Source: Candidatus Melainabacteria bacterium (lineage in GTDB: Bacteria; Cyanobacteriota; Vampirovibrionia; Gastranaerophilales; Gastranaerophilaceae). From it: DNA of 64,000 nt. This document shows, piece by piece, positions 37,100 to 49,234 of the stretch. The notes below the pieces were generated by a model. It was not told the DNA's origin, searched no databases, and saw only the letters and a list, made by a program, of their open reading frames with translations. The translations under genes were made by a program, and so were the position numbers. The DNA lies in the NCBI GenBank assembly GCA_022009935.1, contig CP091731.1, positions 1,922,001 through 1,986,000 of the forward strand. Direction: 5' to 3'. Each line of letters begins with the position of its first letter. Within the stretch, counting starts at the first letter, position 1.

Positions 37100-38576
37100 T
37101 GGAAGATTCAGTTCTTAAAAAAGTCAATTCAAAAAAGAATATAACTGAAGAAATTGCGACACGTAAACGTGCATTAAACTTTTATTCTTTAGCAAATATT
37201 CTCCCCGATCCCGATATTGTTTTGCGTAAACAAGGCAAAGATATGAGAATTTATATAGGGAATTACTTTTGCGACCCTCACGTTTTTGCCTGTACACAAT
37301 CTCGAAAAGCAGGTGTTCTTTCTCTTGATTGGGAAATCAATCGAGGTTTAGATAAAGATGAACACGCAGAGAGCATTGAAAAATTACTCAAACAATTAAA
37401 TGTTTACAAACTAATTTCTGATATTCTTGAAGCTACTCAATACGGGTTTCAACCCTTAGAGATAATTTGGCATAAAGACAAATCAGGATATATTCTCCCT
37501 GAAAAATTGTAGCAAAGCCACCTGAGTGGTTTTGTTTTGATGATGACAACAATTTAAAATTCAGAACTAAAGAGAATTATTACGGGGAGATTGTTCCTGA
37601 TAAAAAATTCCTGCTTGCACAAAATAATCCAAGCTACAACAATCCATACGGTGAACGCACACTTTCTCGTTGCTTTTGGGCTGTGACATTCAAAAAAGGC
37701 GGACTTAAATTTTGGGTTGTCTTTACTGAAAAATACGGAATGCCGCATTTAATCGGTAAACATCCTCGTGGAGCATCAAAGGAAGAAACCGACACTCTCG
37801 CTGATATGCTTGAAGATATGGTACAAGATGCGATTGCCGTCATTCCTGATGATTCTTCTGTTGAAATTCAGGAAGCAAGTAAATCTTCGTCTGCTGAAAT
37901 TTATGAAAAATTAATCGACAAGATGAATTCTGAAATCTCAAAAGCAATTCTCGGACAAACTCTAACCACAGAAATCGGTGCGACTGGAAGTTATGCCGCT
38001 GCAAATACACACATGGCAGTTCGTCAAGACATTATTGATGCGGATAAAAAACTTGTCGAGAGTGTTATAAACCAATTAATACGTTGGATTTATGAAATCA
38101 ATTTTTCAAATACTGAAGTTCCTGTTTTTGAAATGTATGCTCCTGAAGATGTCGATTTGACTTTAGCACAGAGAGATAAAATTCTTTCTGAGACAGGAGT
38201 TAAATTCACAAAGGAATACTTTATTAAAAACTACGGTCTTGAAGATGAAGATTTTGATATCAGAGAAGATTTTTATCCTGCACAAAACCCTAATTTTAAA
38301 GAATTCAAACAGGAAGAATCTGTTGAAGAAGAACTTACCCCCGGTCAGAAGCAGCTTGAAGAGTTATTCAAATTTGTATCCGAAACCAAATTATCTGCTC
38401 AGGCTCAAAACCTTTTAAATCCTATTATTTCATTAATTGAAAGCTGCGAGAGTTATGAGGATTTAGAAAATGTCCTCAATGAAAAGAATTTAAAAAGCAA
38501 AAAGTTTGAACAAGATTTACAAAAAGCCTTGTTCCTTTGTGAACTGCAAGGCAGGAGTGATGGTTTAGATGAATAA
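37099..38576 (+). CDS. Portal protein (Mu gp29-like, DUF935; one frameshift)
   Basis: About 492 residues. NFYSLANILPDPDIVLRKQGKDMRIYIGNYFCDPHVFACTQSRKAGVLSLDWEI, LEATQYGFQPLEIIW, AKPPEWFCFD, YGMPHLIGKHPRGASKEETDTLADMLEDMVQDAIAVIPD, SSSAEIYEKLIDKMNSEISKAILGQTLTTE and the acidic C-terminus are all DUF935 portal features. A break near 37508 splits it. The GTG start overlaps the tube stop. The portal comes after the tail tube, unlike Mu, where it precedes the head genes. Confidence 0.9.
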
Positions 38577-39707
38577 ACAATTAAAGTTTCTTGATTTATT
38601 TTCAGGCATTGGAGGTTTTAGAATCGGCTTAGAAAGAGCCGGTTTTAAAAGTATCGGTTATTGCGATTGTGATGCCCACGCAAATAAATTATACAAAGCA
38701 TATTTCAATACAAACGAGGAGTTATTTTTAATGACATCAGAGATATTAAAACAGAAGATTTGCCCGATTTCGATATCTTATGTGCGGGATTTCCTTGTCA
38801 ATCTTTCTCAATTGCAGGAAAAAGACGTGGATTTGAAGACATCAGAGGCACAATGTTTTTTTGAAGTTGCACGGATTCTCAAAGACAAAAGACCCAGATA
38901 TTTTATTCTCGAAAATGTTAAGGGCTTACTTAATCACGACGGTGGAAAAACTTTCCAAACCATTCTTGAAGTTCTCGCCAACCTTGGGTATCAAACTCAA
39001 TGGCAGCTACTTAATTCTAAGTTCTTCGGAGTTCCTCAAAACAGGGAAAGAGTGTACATTGTTGGATGTTATGGAAAAGAATGTGCCGGAAAAATATTTC
39101 CTATTACAGGAACAGGCTTTGAAAATAATGACCCAAGTAAAAAAGGAAAGCATAGTCTATTGGAAAAATAGCAAGGATAAATGGGTTGAGGAAGAACGCA
39201 ATAGTGTTGGAACAATAAGAACTCAATCTGATTTGTACAGACAACCGTTATTAAAACAAATTCCCGAATCAACAGGCAAACCTCAAGGAAGCAGAGTTTA
39301 TACAACAGACGGAATAAGTCCTTGTATAACTGCAAGCCATGGAAATCTCGGTGCTTTCAAAGTCAGGAACGGAACTAAAAAAGGATATGACGAAGCAGTC
39401 CCCGGTGATGGAATCAATTTGGCATTTCCTCAATCTAAAACTCGCAGAGGACGAGTTGGTAAGGGTTGTTCTCAAACATTGGATACTAACTGCAACATGG
39501 GAACGATTGACAATTACCGAATCAGAAGATTGACTCCTCGTGAGTGCTTTAGGCTTCAGGGGTTTCCCTGATGAGATGTTTGATACTGCCATAGATTTAG
39601 GTCTTGCCGACACTCATCTGTATAAAATGGCGGGCAATGCCGTAACGGTAAATGTCATTGAATCCGTTGCTCGAAAATTAGCCGAGGTAATCAATGATTC
39701 AACTTAA
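38569..39707 (+). CDS. DNA cytosine-5 methyltransferase (frameshifted)
   Basis: About 380 residues. Motif I LDLFSGIGGFRIGLERAGF; motif IV AGFPCQSFSIAGKRRGFEDIRG with the catalytic PCQ, in a shifted frame near 38780; motif VI FILENVKGLL; motif VIII QNRERVYIVG; target recognition region; motifs IX-X RRLTPRECFRLQGFP and YKMAGNAVTVNVIE. It transfers methyl from SAM to cytosine and probably protects phage DNA from host restriction. Overlaps the portal end and the gpF start. Breaks are near 38730, 38850, 39150 and 39575. Confidence 0.9.
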
Positions 39708-40453
39708 AGGTTTATTTAAACTCGCTCCTGCATTGGCAATTAAATATTTCAAGAAAAAAGGAAATACCTACATTTGGGATTGGTACGAGATTTGGCAAGA
39801 TGCTCATAAAAAGACATTTACCGTTGCAAAAGCAATGCGAGAGGATATTTTAAAAGACATTCGCTCTGCGGTTGATAAAGCATTAACCGAGGGTAAAACT
39901 TTCCACGAGTTTCAAAAGAACTCAAACCAACCCTGCAAAAGAAAGGTTGGTGGGGCGAGCAAATTGTAGTTGATAGTGAAGGTGTCGCAGAAAAAGTTCA
40001 ACTCGGCTCAATGTACAGATTAAAAACTATTTATTCCGTCAATATGCAGACTGCTTATCAAACAGGCAGATATAAAACTCAGGTTGATAATGTGGATAAT
40101 CGACCGTATTGGGAATATGTTGCGGTTATGGATGCCTCAACCCGACCTGAACATGCAATGCTTAACGGAATGATTTATCGATATGATGATCCGTTTTGGA
40201 AGTCTTTTACCCTCCGAACGGTTGGAGGTGCAGATGCAGAGTTAATGCTCTTTCTGATTACAACGTAAAGAAGAGGAAAACCCCTGTTTCAAATTCAGAA
40301 GGAACTTTATCTCAAGGAATGGCACTTGTTTCTAAAAAATCAGAGGAGTATAAGCCTGTAACGGTTTATACAGACCCATTAACAGGCAAAAAGATAGCAC
40401 CCGATGTCGGTTGGTCTCATAATCCTGCAAGCGGTCTTGTTGAAGATGATTAA
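39694..40453 (+). CDS. Mu gpF-like head morphogenesis protein (frameshifted)
   Basis: About 252 residues. FKKKGNTYIWDWYEIWQDAHKKTFTVAKAM, VVDSEGVAEKVQLGSMYRLKTIYSVNMQTAYQTGRYKTQ, WEYVAVMDASTRPEHAMLNGMIYRYDDPFW, PPNGWRCRCRVNALSDY. The R..H..LNG and PP..WRCRC motifs define the Mu F minor head family. Breaks are near 39925 and 40205. Follows the portal in Mu as here, separated only by the methyltransferase. Confidence 0.87.
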
Positions 40454-40490
40454 AACGGCATTTGAACAGTATTAAAAAGGAGTTTGAATT

Positions 40491-41305
40491 ATGACTATTG
40501 ATAGAAAATGTTTAATAAATTGGGTTGGCGGAAAAAGATTATTAAGAAAAGTGATTGAACCATTAGTTCCAAAGGATATCGGTTCATATATTGAACCGTT
40601 TGGCGGAGGTGGTTGGGTTTTGTTTTATAAAGACAAATGGGCAGACTTAGAAGTCTATAATGACCTCGACAGAAGACTTGTAAATTTATTCCGCATTGTA
40701 AAATATCACCCCAACGCATTTATTGAAGAATGGAAAAATCTGCTCGGCTCTCGTGAGATGTTCTTCCAATTCTTAAACGGTGTTTTTATAACAGACATTC
40801 AAAAAGCGGTGCAATTTTATTTTCTAATCACACGCTCATTCGGTGGTCGTGGTGATACTTTTTGGAACAGTAAAAAGACCTCAGGCGGTGCTTGTAAATC
40901 CCTGCATAATGTTCCGAAAAAATCGAGGCGATCCACGAAAGACTCGATACCGTAATGATTGAAAACAGAGATTTTGAAAAATTAATCAAACAATACGACC
41001 ACGAAAACGCATTTTTCTATTGCGATCCTCCGTATTCAAAAGGTTGCGGCTACGAAATAACTTCAACAAAAGATTTCGAACACGAGCGTTTAAGAGACAT
41101 TTTAAGCGGCATCAAAGGGCGTTTTCTATTGTCCTATGATGATTCCCCTAAAATCAGAGAATTATACAAAGACTTTGAAATGATAGAAGTCGAAAGATTA
41201 AACGGAATCAACAACAGAGAGGGAACTCAACGTAATAAAATGTTTAAAGAACTTTTAATTGCCAATTATCCGATAAAGGAACTGCATGAGCGAAAAGCCG
41301 ATTGA
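40491..41305 (+). CDS. DNA adenine-N6 methyltransferase, D12 class (one frameshift)
   Basis: About 271 residues. FLKWAGGK-like LINWVGGKRLLRKVIEPLVP, SYIEPFGGGGWVLFYK (motif I), VYNDLDRRLVNLFRIV, and motif IV FFYCDPPYSKGCGYE with the DPPY catalytic motif. Dam-like; typically methylates adenine in a short site. With the C5 enzyme it gives the phage two protective methylations inside an element loaded with restriction genes. The break near 40905 splits it. RBS AAAGGAG. Confidence 0.9.
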
Positions 41306-41735
41306 GATTGAAATTGATAATAAAGCAGTAAATGAAAAACTGCTTGAACTCGCAAAACGTGGCGAAAACCTGCGACCGTTAATGAAGAACATCGCAGGTA
41401 TTTTTGCTTATTCAACCGAAGAAAACTTTTAAAGAAGAGGGCAGACCTGACAAATGGGTTGATTTAGCCGAATCAACCAAAAAACAAAGAACTAAAAAAG
41501 AAAGTGGCCGGGACAGATTCTTCAGGTTGAAGGTCAACTCGCAACATCAATTAATACAGAATATGATGACAATTCTGCTACTATTGGCTCAAATAAAGAT
41601 TATGCCGCAATTCATCAACTTGGAGGTCAAGCCGGCAGAAACAAATCTGTAAAAATACCTGCAAGACCTTATCTTAAACTTACGCAAGACGATTTTGATG
41701 AAATTTTACACGAAACTGAAAAATATTTTAGGTAG
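41286..41735 (+). CDS. Mu gpG-like virion morphogenesis protein (one frameshift)
   Basis: About 149 residues: EIEIDNKAVNEKLLELAKRGENLRPLMKNIAGIFAYSTEENFKEEGRPDKWVDLAESTKKQR, then a break near 41522, ILQVEGQLATSINTEYDDNSATIGSNKDYAAIHQLGGQAGRNKSVKIPARPYLKLT. This is the tail completion/gpG signature (HQ.GG......IPARP.L). Last phage gene before the flanking element A cargo. Confidence 0.87.
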
Positions 41736-41788
41736 ATTTTTTATAGATTTGAATATAAATGCCCCATAATATAATATTTACCAAATCA

Positions 41789-42983
41789 TCAATAATTTTT
41801 TTCTTTATATTCGGGTGTTACGGATTCTGTAAAAGGATAATTTTTTTCGCCCAAGCTATCTATTAAATGTTTTACTAATGGAGTATCTATAAGCTCATTG
41901 CCAATAATACTTTCTAATTTTTTATTGACCAAATGTTGTATTTCCGTAAATTTAGCATGGGGGATTTATTTTGTAGTAAAGTTCCATTATTTGAGTAAAA
42001 TCTTGATTGAGATTTGAGGATGTAATTTCAAAATTCTTTTCATAATCAAATTTTTTCGTTTAAATTTTCAAGATCACTTAAATAATGACATGTTGGTTCA
42101 AATTCTTTCTGTGATAGCAAATTAAATCCATATTTAGCTTCAAATGGTTCTCCGTTATAATTATCATCTAAAATACAGATATATGGAGTCAAACTAAATA
42201 ATTTTATATAGCCGACAATTTTATTACCTGTTGATTTTATACAAATATGGTGTGATATCTCATCATCTACTTCATCAAATAAGTTTTTTTCTAAAGAATA
42301 GTAAAAACAGATATTTTTAACATTTTCTGATTTTGTTTTTAAGATTTCTATAATATTTTCTTCATTAAATTTAATATCGGGTTTGCTATCTTTTAAAAAT
42401 AAATACAGTATTTTTAATATTGCAAAATTTATATTTATTCCACCAAAAGCACTTGAAAATTTTATATAATCAGGCTTATAAGGCATTGTTCTTTTTGACA
42501 TACTTTCCCAATTATCATTTATATATTTTTGAGTTTCTTTAATTGCATTTTTATAGTCAATGCCATTTTGGTTTAATATTTCTTTATTTTTGCTAAGATA
42601 TTTACCGACATCACCCAACAATTTCTTTTTATTTACGGGGACCTCAATTTTAATTGATAATTGTCTGTTTTCGGCTATTTCCATTGTAAAATAAGATTCT
42701 GCTAACTCATAATCTCCGTTTGAAAAATATTTATATGTTTTATTATCTTCTAATCCTGTTACGATAGACGGTTCAGAATATCCTCTTCTCTTTTAATTCC
42801 GAAAAGATTTATAACTTGGTTATAAACCCCATTAAAACCGTTATCTATTTCATCACCAAGACTTGAATTGCAGTCTTTACATATTAAATTCCTTGATTTA
42901 ATTCTTCCGCAAATTGCGTTTGGAATTATATGTTCTTTTGATAATTCTTCAAATTCATTTCCACAAAATAAACATTTTTTCAT
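41789..42983 (-). CDS. HNH endonuclease family protein (frameshifted)
   Basis: About 398 residues. The N-terminus MKKCLFCGNEFEELSKEHIIPNAICG...LICKDCNSSLGDEIDNG shows two CxxC zinc pairs and the EHIIP active-site region of an HNH nuclease. A long unassigned C-terminal domain follows. It is last in the minus-strand type III restriction operon. Its 3' end lies at the proposed right end of phage C; continuing into the reassembled site (7333 leftward) would add only one residue before a stop, so the phage may have inserted in the last codons. Breaks are near 42765, 42045 and 41960. Confidence 0.65.
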
Positions 42984-42986
42984 ATT

Positions 42987-45900
42987 TTAAAGACTAACCT
43001 TAAACTCTTTCCAATCTTTAACTGGTTCTTCTGAAAAACTAATATCATCAAGAGAATCAAAATGTTTTTTACCACAATGAATTCTTAATCTTTCAGGAGT
43101 TCTTAAATCAAATAGGCTTGTTGTTCCCTTTGATTCTAAGACAAAGTATAGTTTTTGTTCCCCGTCTTTTTCTAAGAAAACTGCCCAATCAGGACTATAT
43201 GCACCAATCGGAGTGTCAATTTTAAATCTGCGTGGAATTTTAAAGAACATTTTTACATCAGGATCTTCGTCTAATGCTTTTTGCAAAACGGCTTTCAACT
43301 CCACTGTCATAAATCAAATAGTCGTAAACACTATGTTCAACTTGAACGGCATTTCTGTCTAAATTCGCGATAAGTTCAGAACTATCAAAAATTTCCTGAA
43401 CGTAATATTCTTGATTTGCAAGTTTAACATATTTAATACCGTCTATTGCCAGTTCATGTCTATTTCTCAAAATAATTTCAAGAGCTTTTTCATAAAATGC
43501 TTGCGGATTATTTCGAAAATCATCTTCTCGGTCACTTTCTTCTAAAATTCTGATAATTGTAGAATGTTTTAAAAGTGTTTTACTTGCAATCAATCTCAAA
43601 ATGTCAGGAACATACGAATATGTATTTTCGATTTCTTTTGAGCGGGTATGTTTTTCGGTATATGTAATGCCGGGGTTTTCAACTTGAAGTTCAGCGACTT
43701 GTGAAACAAGTTTTGCTTTTTGGAATAACTGGCATTTCTTTTAAATCTTTTACACATTTTTTTACGAGTTCTTCAACATCAAAATTTACTCTATATGTAG
43801 TTTTTTGCTTGATTTTATCCCATAATTCTCTAAATTCAGGAGAAATTATTGCTTGTTTTTTTTAGCCTTACCGTTACGTCTTTACTTGCATCTCTTAATG
43901 CAGGTCGATTGTCAGCCTTTTCTAAGGCTTGCATAATTGCTCTTTGTGCAGCATTTGAATATCTTTTACTTAAATCGAGTTTACCTGCGGCGAGTTGAGC
44001 TTTCATTGTATCTTTAACTTTGCCCTCTTTGGTAATAATTTTCTTTTCTTTTAAATCTTCATAAATTTCTTCGGCTTCTTCTTGCGTGAAAGATTTTCTT
44101 CAACCTTAACTTCTGTATATTTGATATTTTTAAATTTTTCTAAAGAAATAGGTTTTGTTTTATTTTGTTTAATTTGTCTTTTTTATTTCTTTTGCAGGGG
44201 TTCTGAAATATTATCAAATTTGATACGGTCGATTGTTTCCTCTTTGCCTTCTTTTAAGTTTCCGTCATTATCAAGCACTCCTTCAACTTGCAAAGCACCA
44301 TAAGCCATTTGTGCATCAAAATCATCCATTTCATGTTCAATTGATATTTCTTCTTGATAGGTCAAATCAATCAATGTGCTAAGTTGAAGTACACCAAATT
44401 TCATGCCGGTTTCTTGTTCGATTTCTTTTTGAAGTGTATCTGCAAACTCTGCGAAACTTTCATTTGCCATAACGTGTAAAACATTGATATTTCTATCCTC
44501 AATTCTTTCTCCGTCTTGATTTACACATAATCTTAAACCTCTACCGATTTTTTGGCGGCAAGTGAAAGTTGATTTTTGATCTATCAAAGTACAAACTTGG
44601 AATACGTTAGGATTATCCCACCCCTCTTTTAAAGCAGAATGAGAGAATATAAAACGCATCGGACATTCAAATGATAGAAGATACTCTTTATCTCGCATAA
44701 TTGTGTTATAAGTATCATCATCGGCTTGAGTGTCACCTTTTGTGTTTTTGTAAATTCCCTTTTTATCCTGTGAAAAATAGCCGTTGTGTGCTTTTTCAAC
44801 ATCTGTATTGAAATAAGTTTTTAACGGTGCATATTTTTCTTTGCTCATTAGTTCGTTATAGCATTCTTCAAACATTTGAGCATAAATACCTTTTTTCGCC
44901 TGTTTCGGTACGATATTTTTCTACTCTATCAATAAAGAATAATGAAAGAACTTTGATTCCCTTTTCAAAATAACGGAGTTCTTTTTTCTAAATGAGCCTC
45001 AATTGTTCTGTAAATTTGAGCACGTTTAATTATATTTTCATCAATACTTCCTATTGATTCTCCTAACTTAACCATTTCAGAATTGGAGAACTCAATACAT
45101 TCAAAATCTTTTTGTGCAGTTGATGTTTTCAACTATATACCCCTCATAAACTTCTCGATTGCCGGATTTGACAAACAAGTCATCATTTTGTTTTACAGTA
45201 ATAGTTTTTTCTCTCAACCTTACCATCTTTATTCATAATATCCATTTCAATTTTTGCAGAAAAACCGTTGTCATTGGACACTGATTTCAAGTGAATATAG
45301 GGTTTGTTAAAATCATTTGATATTGAATTAGAAGAAACACAAATTTGTTTTACCAATCCCATTTGATATGCATCAACTGGAGTCAATCTGTATAATAAGT
45401 TTATTTTTTCTCTATGAGTTGCAGAATATCTGAAAACTGCAAGAGGATTTAATGATGCAATAGCCTCTTTCGCTTTTGGAGTATTATCAACCGATTGTGG
45501 TTCATCAATAATTACAATAGGATTTGTTGATTGAATCCATTTTAAAGGGGATTCCCACTGTAATTTTTCTGTTTGTTGGTTAAATATATTTTCTGCTTTT
45601 TTGAATGCATCAATATTTATAATCATTATTTCAATATTTTCAGATTTAACAAATCTTTTAATATCGTTTGGTCTTGATGAATTATAAATAAAATATCGGT
45701 AAGGAACACTATCGTATAAATTTCTAAAATGTTCTTCTGTAACTTGGAATGATTTATAAACACCCTCTCTGATAGCAACAGACGGCACAACAATAATAAA
45801 TTTAGTAAAATTATACTGTGCATTCAATTCAAGTATTGTTTTAATATAGACATAGGTTTTACCAGTTCCGGTTTCCATTTCTACAGAATACTGTCTTGTG

Positions 45901-46142
45901 TCAAAATCTCTAGAAATCGAAAGTTTATTTTCTCTCTGAACTTTGTGCATATTTGAAATTAAAGTATCATTATCAATTTGCAGTATGTTTCGCACTCCAT
46001 ATTCAGTATGAAAAATTTTCTGTTGTTCTTCATTTGAATCAATGGAAAATGTTGCTCGTGCGTTCTTTTGGCCGTCAAAAACATTAATAACTGCATTTAC
46101 TGCATCTGTTTGGAATTCTTGATTTTTAAACTTTAACTTCAA
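42987..46142 (-). CDS. Type III restriction enzyme Res subunit (multiple frameshifts)
   Basis: About 1050 residues. N-terminal superfamily 2 helicase: FQTDAVNAVINVF (Q motif), Walker A METGTGKTYVYIK, FIIVVPSVAIREGV, Walker B VIIDEPQSVD, FRYSATH, then FSHSALKEGWDNPNVFQVCTL, QKIGRGLRL (motif VI). C-terminal nuclease PDWAVFL...YFVLESKGT is a PD-(D/E)XK site. It pairs with Mod at 46668-48658 to translocate and cut DNA lacking methylation. At least seven frame breaks. Confidence 0.88.
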
Positions 46143-46322
46143 TTTGTATTAACCTCAAAATATATTCTTTAAAATAATTGCTAAAATACCCAACCAATAA
46201 ATAATATTTACTATTTTAACAATTATATCATTTACTACACTTAAATAATTTAAAACTTTTTGTGGGAAATAAATAAAAAAGTTTACCCAATAAAAAGGAT
46301 TTATTGAGTCTGTAATTCCTTT

Positions 46323-46659
46323 TTATAAAAAGCCTAATGCTTCTCGAAATTTCACATTGTAAAATGCTTGTATTTCGGGCATATTATTTGCTATATTCAT
46401 TAGTGGTTTAATTTTGCCACTTGCTCGCACATTATCAAAAGGAACTTGTAAATCTTCTGTTATCCCTGCTATTGAAAATAATTCTTTAACTTCAGGTAAT
46501 ATTTCGGCTATTTCGACATTTAAAGGGTCACTACTGTCTTCATGTTTTTTATATTTTTTTAAATAGTGCTTTAGTCCTAAAATAGCGATATATATTATCG
46601 GTTAATTTGTAAAACCATATAATAAGAAAAATTATTAATGCTATTTTTATTTTAACCAT
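46323..46659 (-). CDS. Small membrane protein between mod and res (frameshifted)
   Basis: About 112 residues: MVKIKIALIIFLIIWFYKLTDNIY, then ILGLKHYLKKYKKHEDSSDPLNVEIAEILPEVKELFSIAG, ending MPEIQAFYNVKFREALGFL. One N-terminal transmembrane helix, the rest cytoplasmic and helical. It starts eight bases after the mod stop; 180 bases without a gene follow before res. Not a usual type III component. Confidence 0.5.
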
Positions 46660-46667
46660 AAATTAAC

Positions 46668-48658
46668 CTATAATAACTTAATTTCAATCTCTCTATCTTT
46701 CAATATGTAGTGAGCATTTGAAAGTGAAACATCATCTTTGAATGCTTGTTGAGTAGAAACAATTTTAGCCGGAAGATATTCGCACATTTTTTTCGACATC
46801 TTCAGGTGAGATTCCGTCTTTACCGTAATCAATACAAACAAGTACAAGACAATTTTCGCCTATTGAATATGCTTTTTTATCATTGATTTGTATTTCTTGA
46901 ACCGGGAAATCAAGAGGCACACCCAGTTTAAGCATAACTTCATATACTACATCCAAATCCGTTCTGTCAGATTTGACAGAGTTTTCGATTTCATGAAGTC
47001 TTGCGAATAAAAGCACCCTGTTCTTCTGTTGGTGTACTATCCCATTGTGCAAGATTTGATGTATCAAGTTTCAAAACTTTGAAACCAATATCTAAAGGTT
47101 GTTTTTCTTCCAATGATAATTGTCCGTTAGTATTTTCTGTTAGTTGCTTGCCAGCTCTGCGGATTCTTTCTTTTCCGATTTCACAAATGTTTTTAAAATT
47201 TGCTTTAAAAGCCTCTGATTTTTCATCACAAAGTTCTGGTAACTGAACACAAATAAATTGCCTGTTACCGTTATCCTCTGCATTCAGTTGCATAACAGCA
47301 TGTGCGGTTGTTGCAGAACCAGAAAAAAAATCTAAGAAAATGCCCTCTTTTTCATTTAGAGAATTAATTAACAGTTTTAACAATGAAGTCGGCTTAGGAT
47401 ATGAAAAATAACTTTTGCCATCAAAAAATATTTTCAACTTCCATCCCCCATCACTTTTGAGGCTTATAATAGAACGCAAAAGCATAGTTCCAACGTCTTT
47501 TAAATATTTTATTGAACTTGGTTGTGTATTTTCATCCTTTGCAAACCAAATATTACCACATACCCATGAGTCATCATGTCTTTTATAGGCATTTTCATAA
47601 TCTAATTGAGAATTAAATGTAGTTTCATTCCACCGCCAACCTCTGTCAGGAACTTTTGTTGCTTTTTTTGTAAATGGGTGAATTACATCATATCGTGCAC
47701 CAAATGTTTCCCCATTAGGCCAACTCATATTAATTTTTTCCCCAAGGTTGAAAATCATTATCTAGGTTATTGTATAAGGTTATACCTCTATCATACCCTT
47801 TTTTATTATAGAATTTTTTTAATTCAGCTTCAGCTTCTGCTATTGAAACTTTTTTCTTTTTTAGATTGTCAAGAAGTTCGTAAATCTCATCAAGACCGTC
47901 TTTTTGCATTATGAATTGTCTTTGGTTATTTTGACTCTTAACATATACTAATATGTATTCGTGTATATTTCCGATACCTTTGTTATCATTTTTTGGAACT
48001 CGTTTATTCCAAGTAATACAGTCAACAAAGTTTTCCTCTCCAAAAAACTTCATCACAAAGTTTTTTTAAATTTGTTACTTCATTATCATCAATAGAAATA
48101 AATATTACCCCGTCGTCTCGCAAGAGGTTTGCAGCCAATCGCAAACGTGGAAACATCATATTCAACCAGTTTGTATGGTATCTCCCCATTGTTTCGGGGT
48201 TTGATTTTGTTGTTTGTTGTGTGATTTCTTTGTATTTTTCTATTGGATCTTTGAAATCGTCTTTATAAACAAAATCATTCCCTGTATTGTATGGTGGATC
48301 AATATAAATCATTTTTACTTTATTAAAATAAGATGTTTGTAAAAGTTTCAGAACTTCTAAATTGTCACCTTCAATATAAAGGTTTTTAGTTGTATCAAAG
48401 TTTACACTTTCTTCCCTGCAAGGTCTTAATGTCCCTTGTTGAACGTTTGCCTGCTATTTTAAAACATTCTGCTTTGCCGGTAGCCATTCAAATTTGTATT
48501 TTTCATAATCGTTTTCGATATATTGACCACATAGATTTAAGAGCTTATCAATATCAAGTTTTCCGTCATTAAAACACTCAGGAAATACTGCTCTCAATTT
48601 CTCTTGATTAGCTCCTTCAATATCCATCTTAGCCCTGAAACTTTTCAATATCTACCAT
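46668..48658 (-). CDS. Type III DNA adenine-N6 methyltransferase Mod subunit (frameshifted)
   Basis: About 660 residues. Motif IV MIYIDPPYNTGNDFVY, early in the sequence as in beta-class enzymes; motif I FLDFFSGSATTAHAVMQLN late; between them TNWLNMMFPRLRLAANLLRDDGVIFISIDDNE and the target recognition region. End: DVSLSNAHYILKDREIEIKLL. Makes N6-methyladenine in an asymmetric site and guides Res. Breaks are at the GGG near 48635, then near 48460, 48405, 48060, 47755 and 47010. First gene of the minus operon. Confidence 0.9.
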
Positions 48659-48715
48659 AAAACTTCCTATTTTACTTTTTATTATAAGAAAATCATAACA
48701 CAAAAGCGCTTATTA

Positions 48716-48744
48716 TTTAGTAATTAATAAGTTTTTGTTATAAT
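48716..48744 (+). promoter_or_regulatory. Promoter of the SNF2-helicase operon
   Basis: TATAAT (48739-48744) lies 15 bases before the first start codon, after a TTAGTA-like -35 at about 48716. The spacing is near normal. The region is divergent to mod. Confidence 0.4.
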
Positions 48745-48759
48745 GAATTTGAGGACACT

Positions 48760-49227
48760 ATGATAGAACAGAAATTGTATAAAGTAAAATTCAAATCACA
48801 AGAAGGCACATTGAGAGATGTCATAATTACAAGCAAATCACTAATACAGAGTTTTAGCACAGATGCTAAAAAAATAATGTTTGAGTTAAGAGTAGATGAC
48901 TTAAAATCTTTTAACGAAATCCAAGCACTTATTGGAATAAGACAAACAAATGAACTACAAACTCTTTGGACTTCGGAACTTGAAAAAATTGATTTATGGT
49001 TTGATGATTCTGATAATCTAATGTTTTTCATAAATAAATATGCTAATGCACATAATTCTTTATTAGGAACATATTTAAATATTAAAGTTGAAAAGATACA
49101 AAAAAATGGAGTTACAGAGTTTGTTATTGATGATCCAATAGATCATAACAAATATGATTTCGATAAACGGCAGCCTAGAACTGTAGCAAATCAAAATTTA
49201 CAAAGTTTTAAGCACTATTTTTTTTAA
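48760..49227 (+). CDS. First gene of helicase operon, unknown family
   Basis: 155 residues, intact: MIEQKLYKVKFKSQEGTLRDV, then ELRVDDLKSFNEIQALIGIRQTNELQTLWTSELEKIDLWFDD, and a C-terminal NHNKYDFDKRQPR-type basic stretch (IDHNKYDFDKRQPRTVANQ). RBS TGAGGA. No known family. It is followed eight bases later by a short gene and then a SNF2 helicase, all in one direction. Confidence 0.55.
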   Translation: MIEQKLYKVKFKSQEGTLRDVIITSKSLIQSFSTDAKKIMFELRVDDLKSFNEIQALIGIRQTNELQTLWTSELEKIDLWFDDSDNLMFFINKYANAHNSLLGTYLNIKVEKIQKNGVTEFVIDDPIDHNKYDFDKRQPRTVANQNLQSFKHYFF

Positions 49228-49234
49228 TTACATA

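Larger units (their letters stand above)
7334..41791 (+). mobile_element. Phage C: Mu-like myophage prophage, complete gene set
   Basis: A contiguous block of Mu-family genes runs from an early HTH regulator (7495) to gpG (41735): MuA, MuB, gp16, Mor, terminase, portal gp29, gpF, protease/scaffold I, capsid, gp36, gp37, sheath, tube, tape measure, gpD, V, W, J, I, fibres and lysis genes. Phage genes are flanked by element A genes on both sides, so nested insertion is inferred. The stated ends come from a possible ATAAT duplication (7329-7333 and 41792-41796) next to TG...CA. This match could arise by chance, so the block is certain and the exact ends are not. Confidence 0.7.

Noticed and set aside
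39565..39580. CTGATGAG in the cytosine methyltransferase gene as a hammerhead
   Set aside because: It encodes the conserved PDEM of the methyltransferase and lacks stem III and a cleavage triplet.
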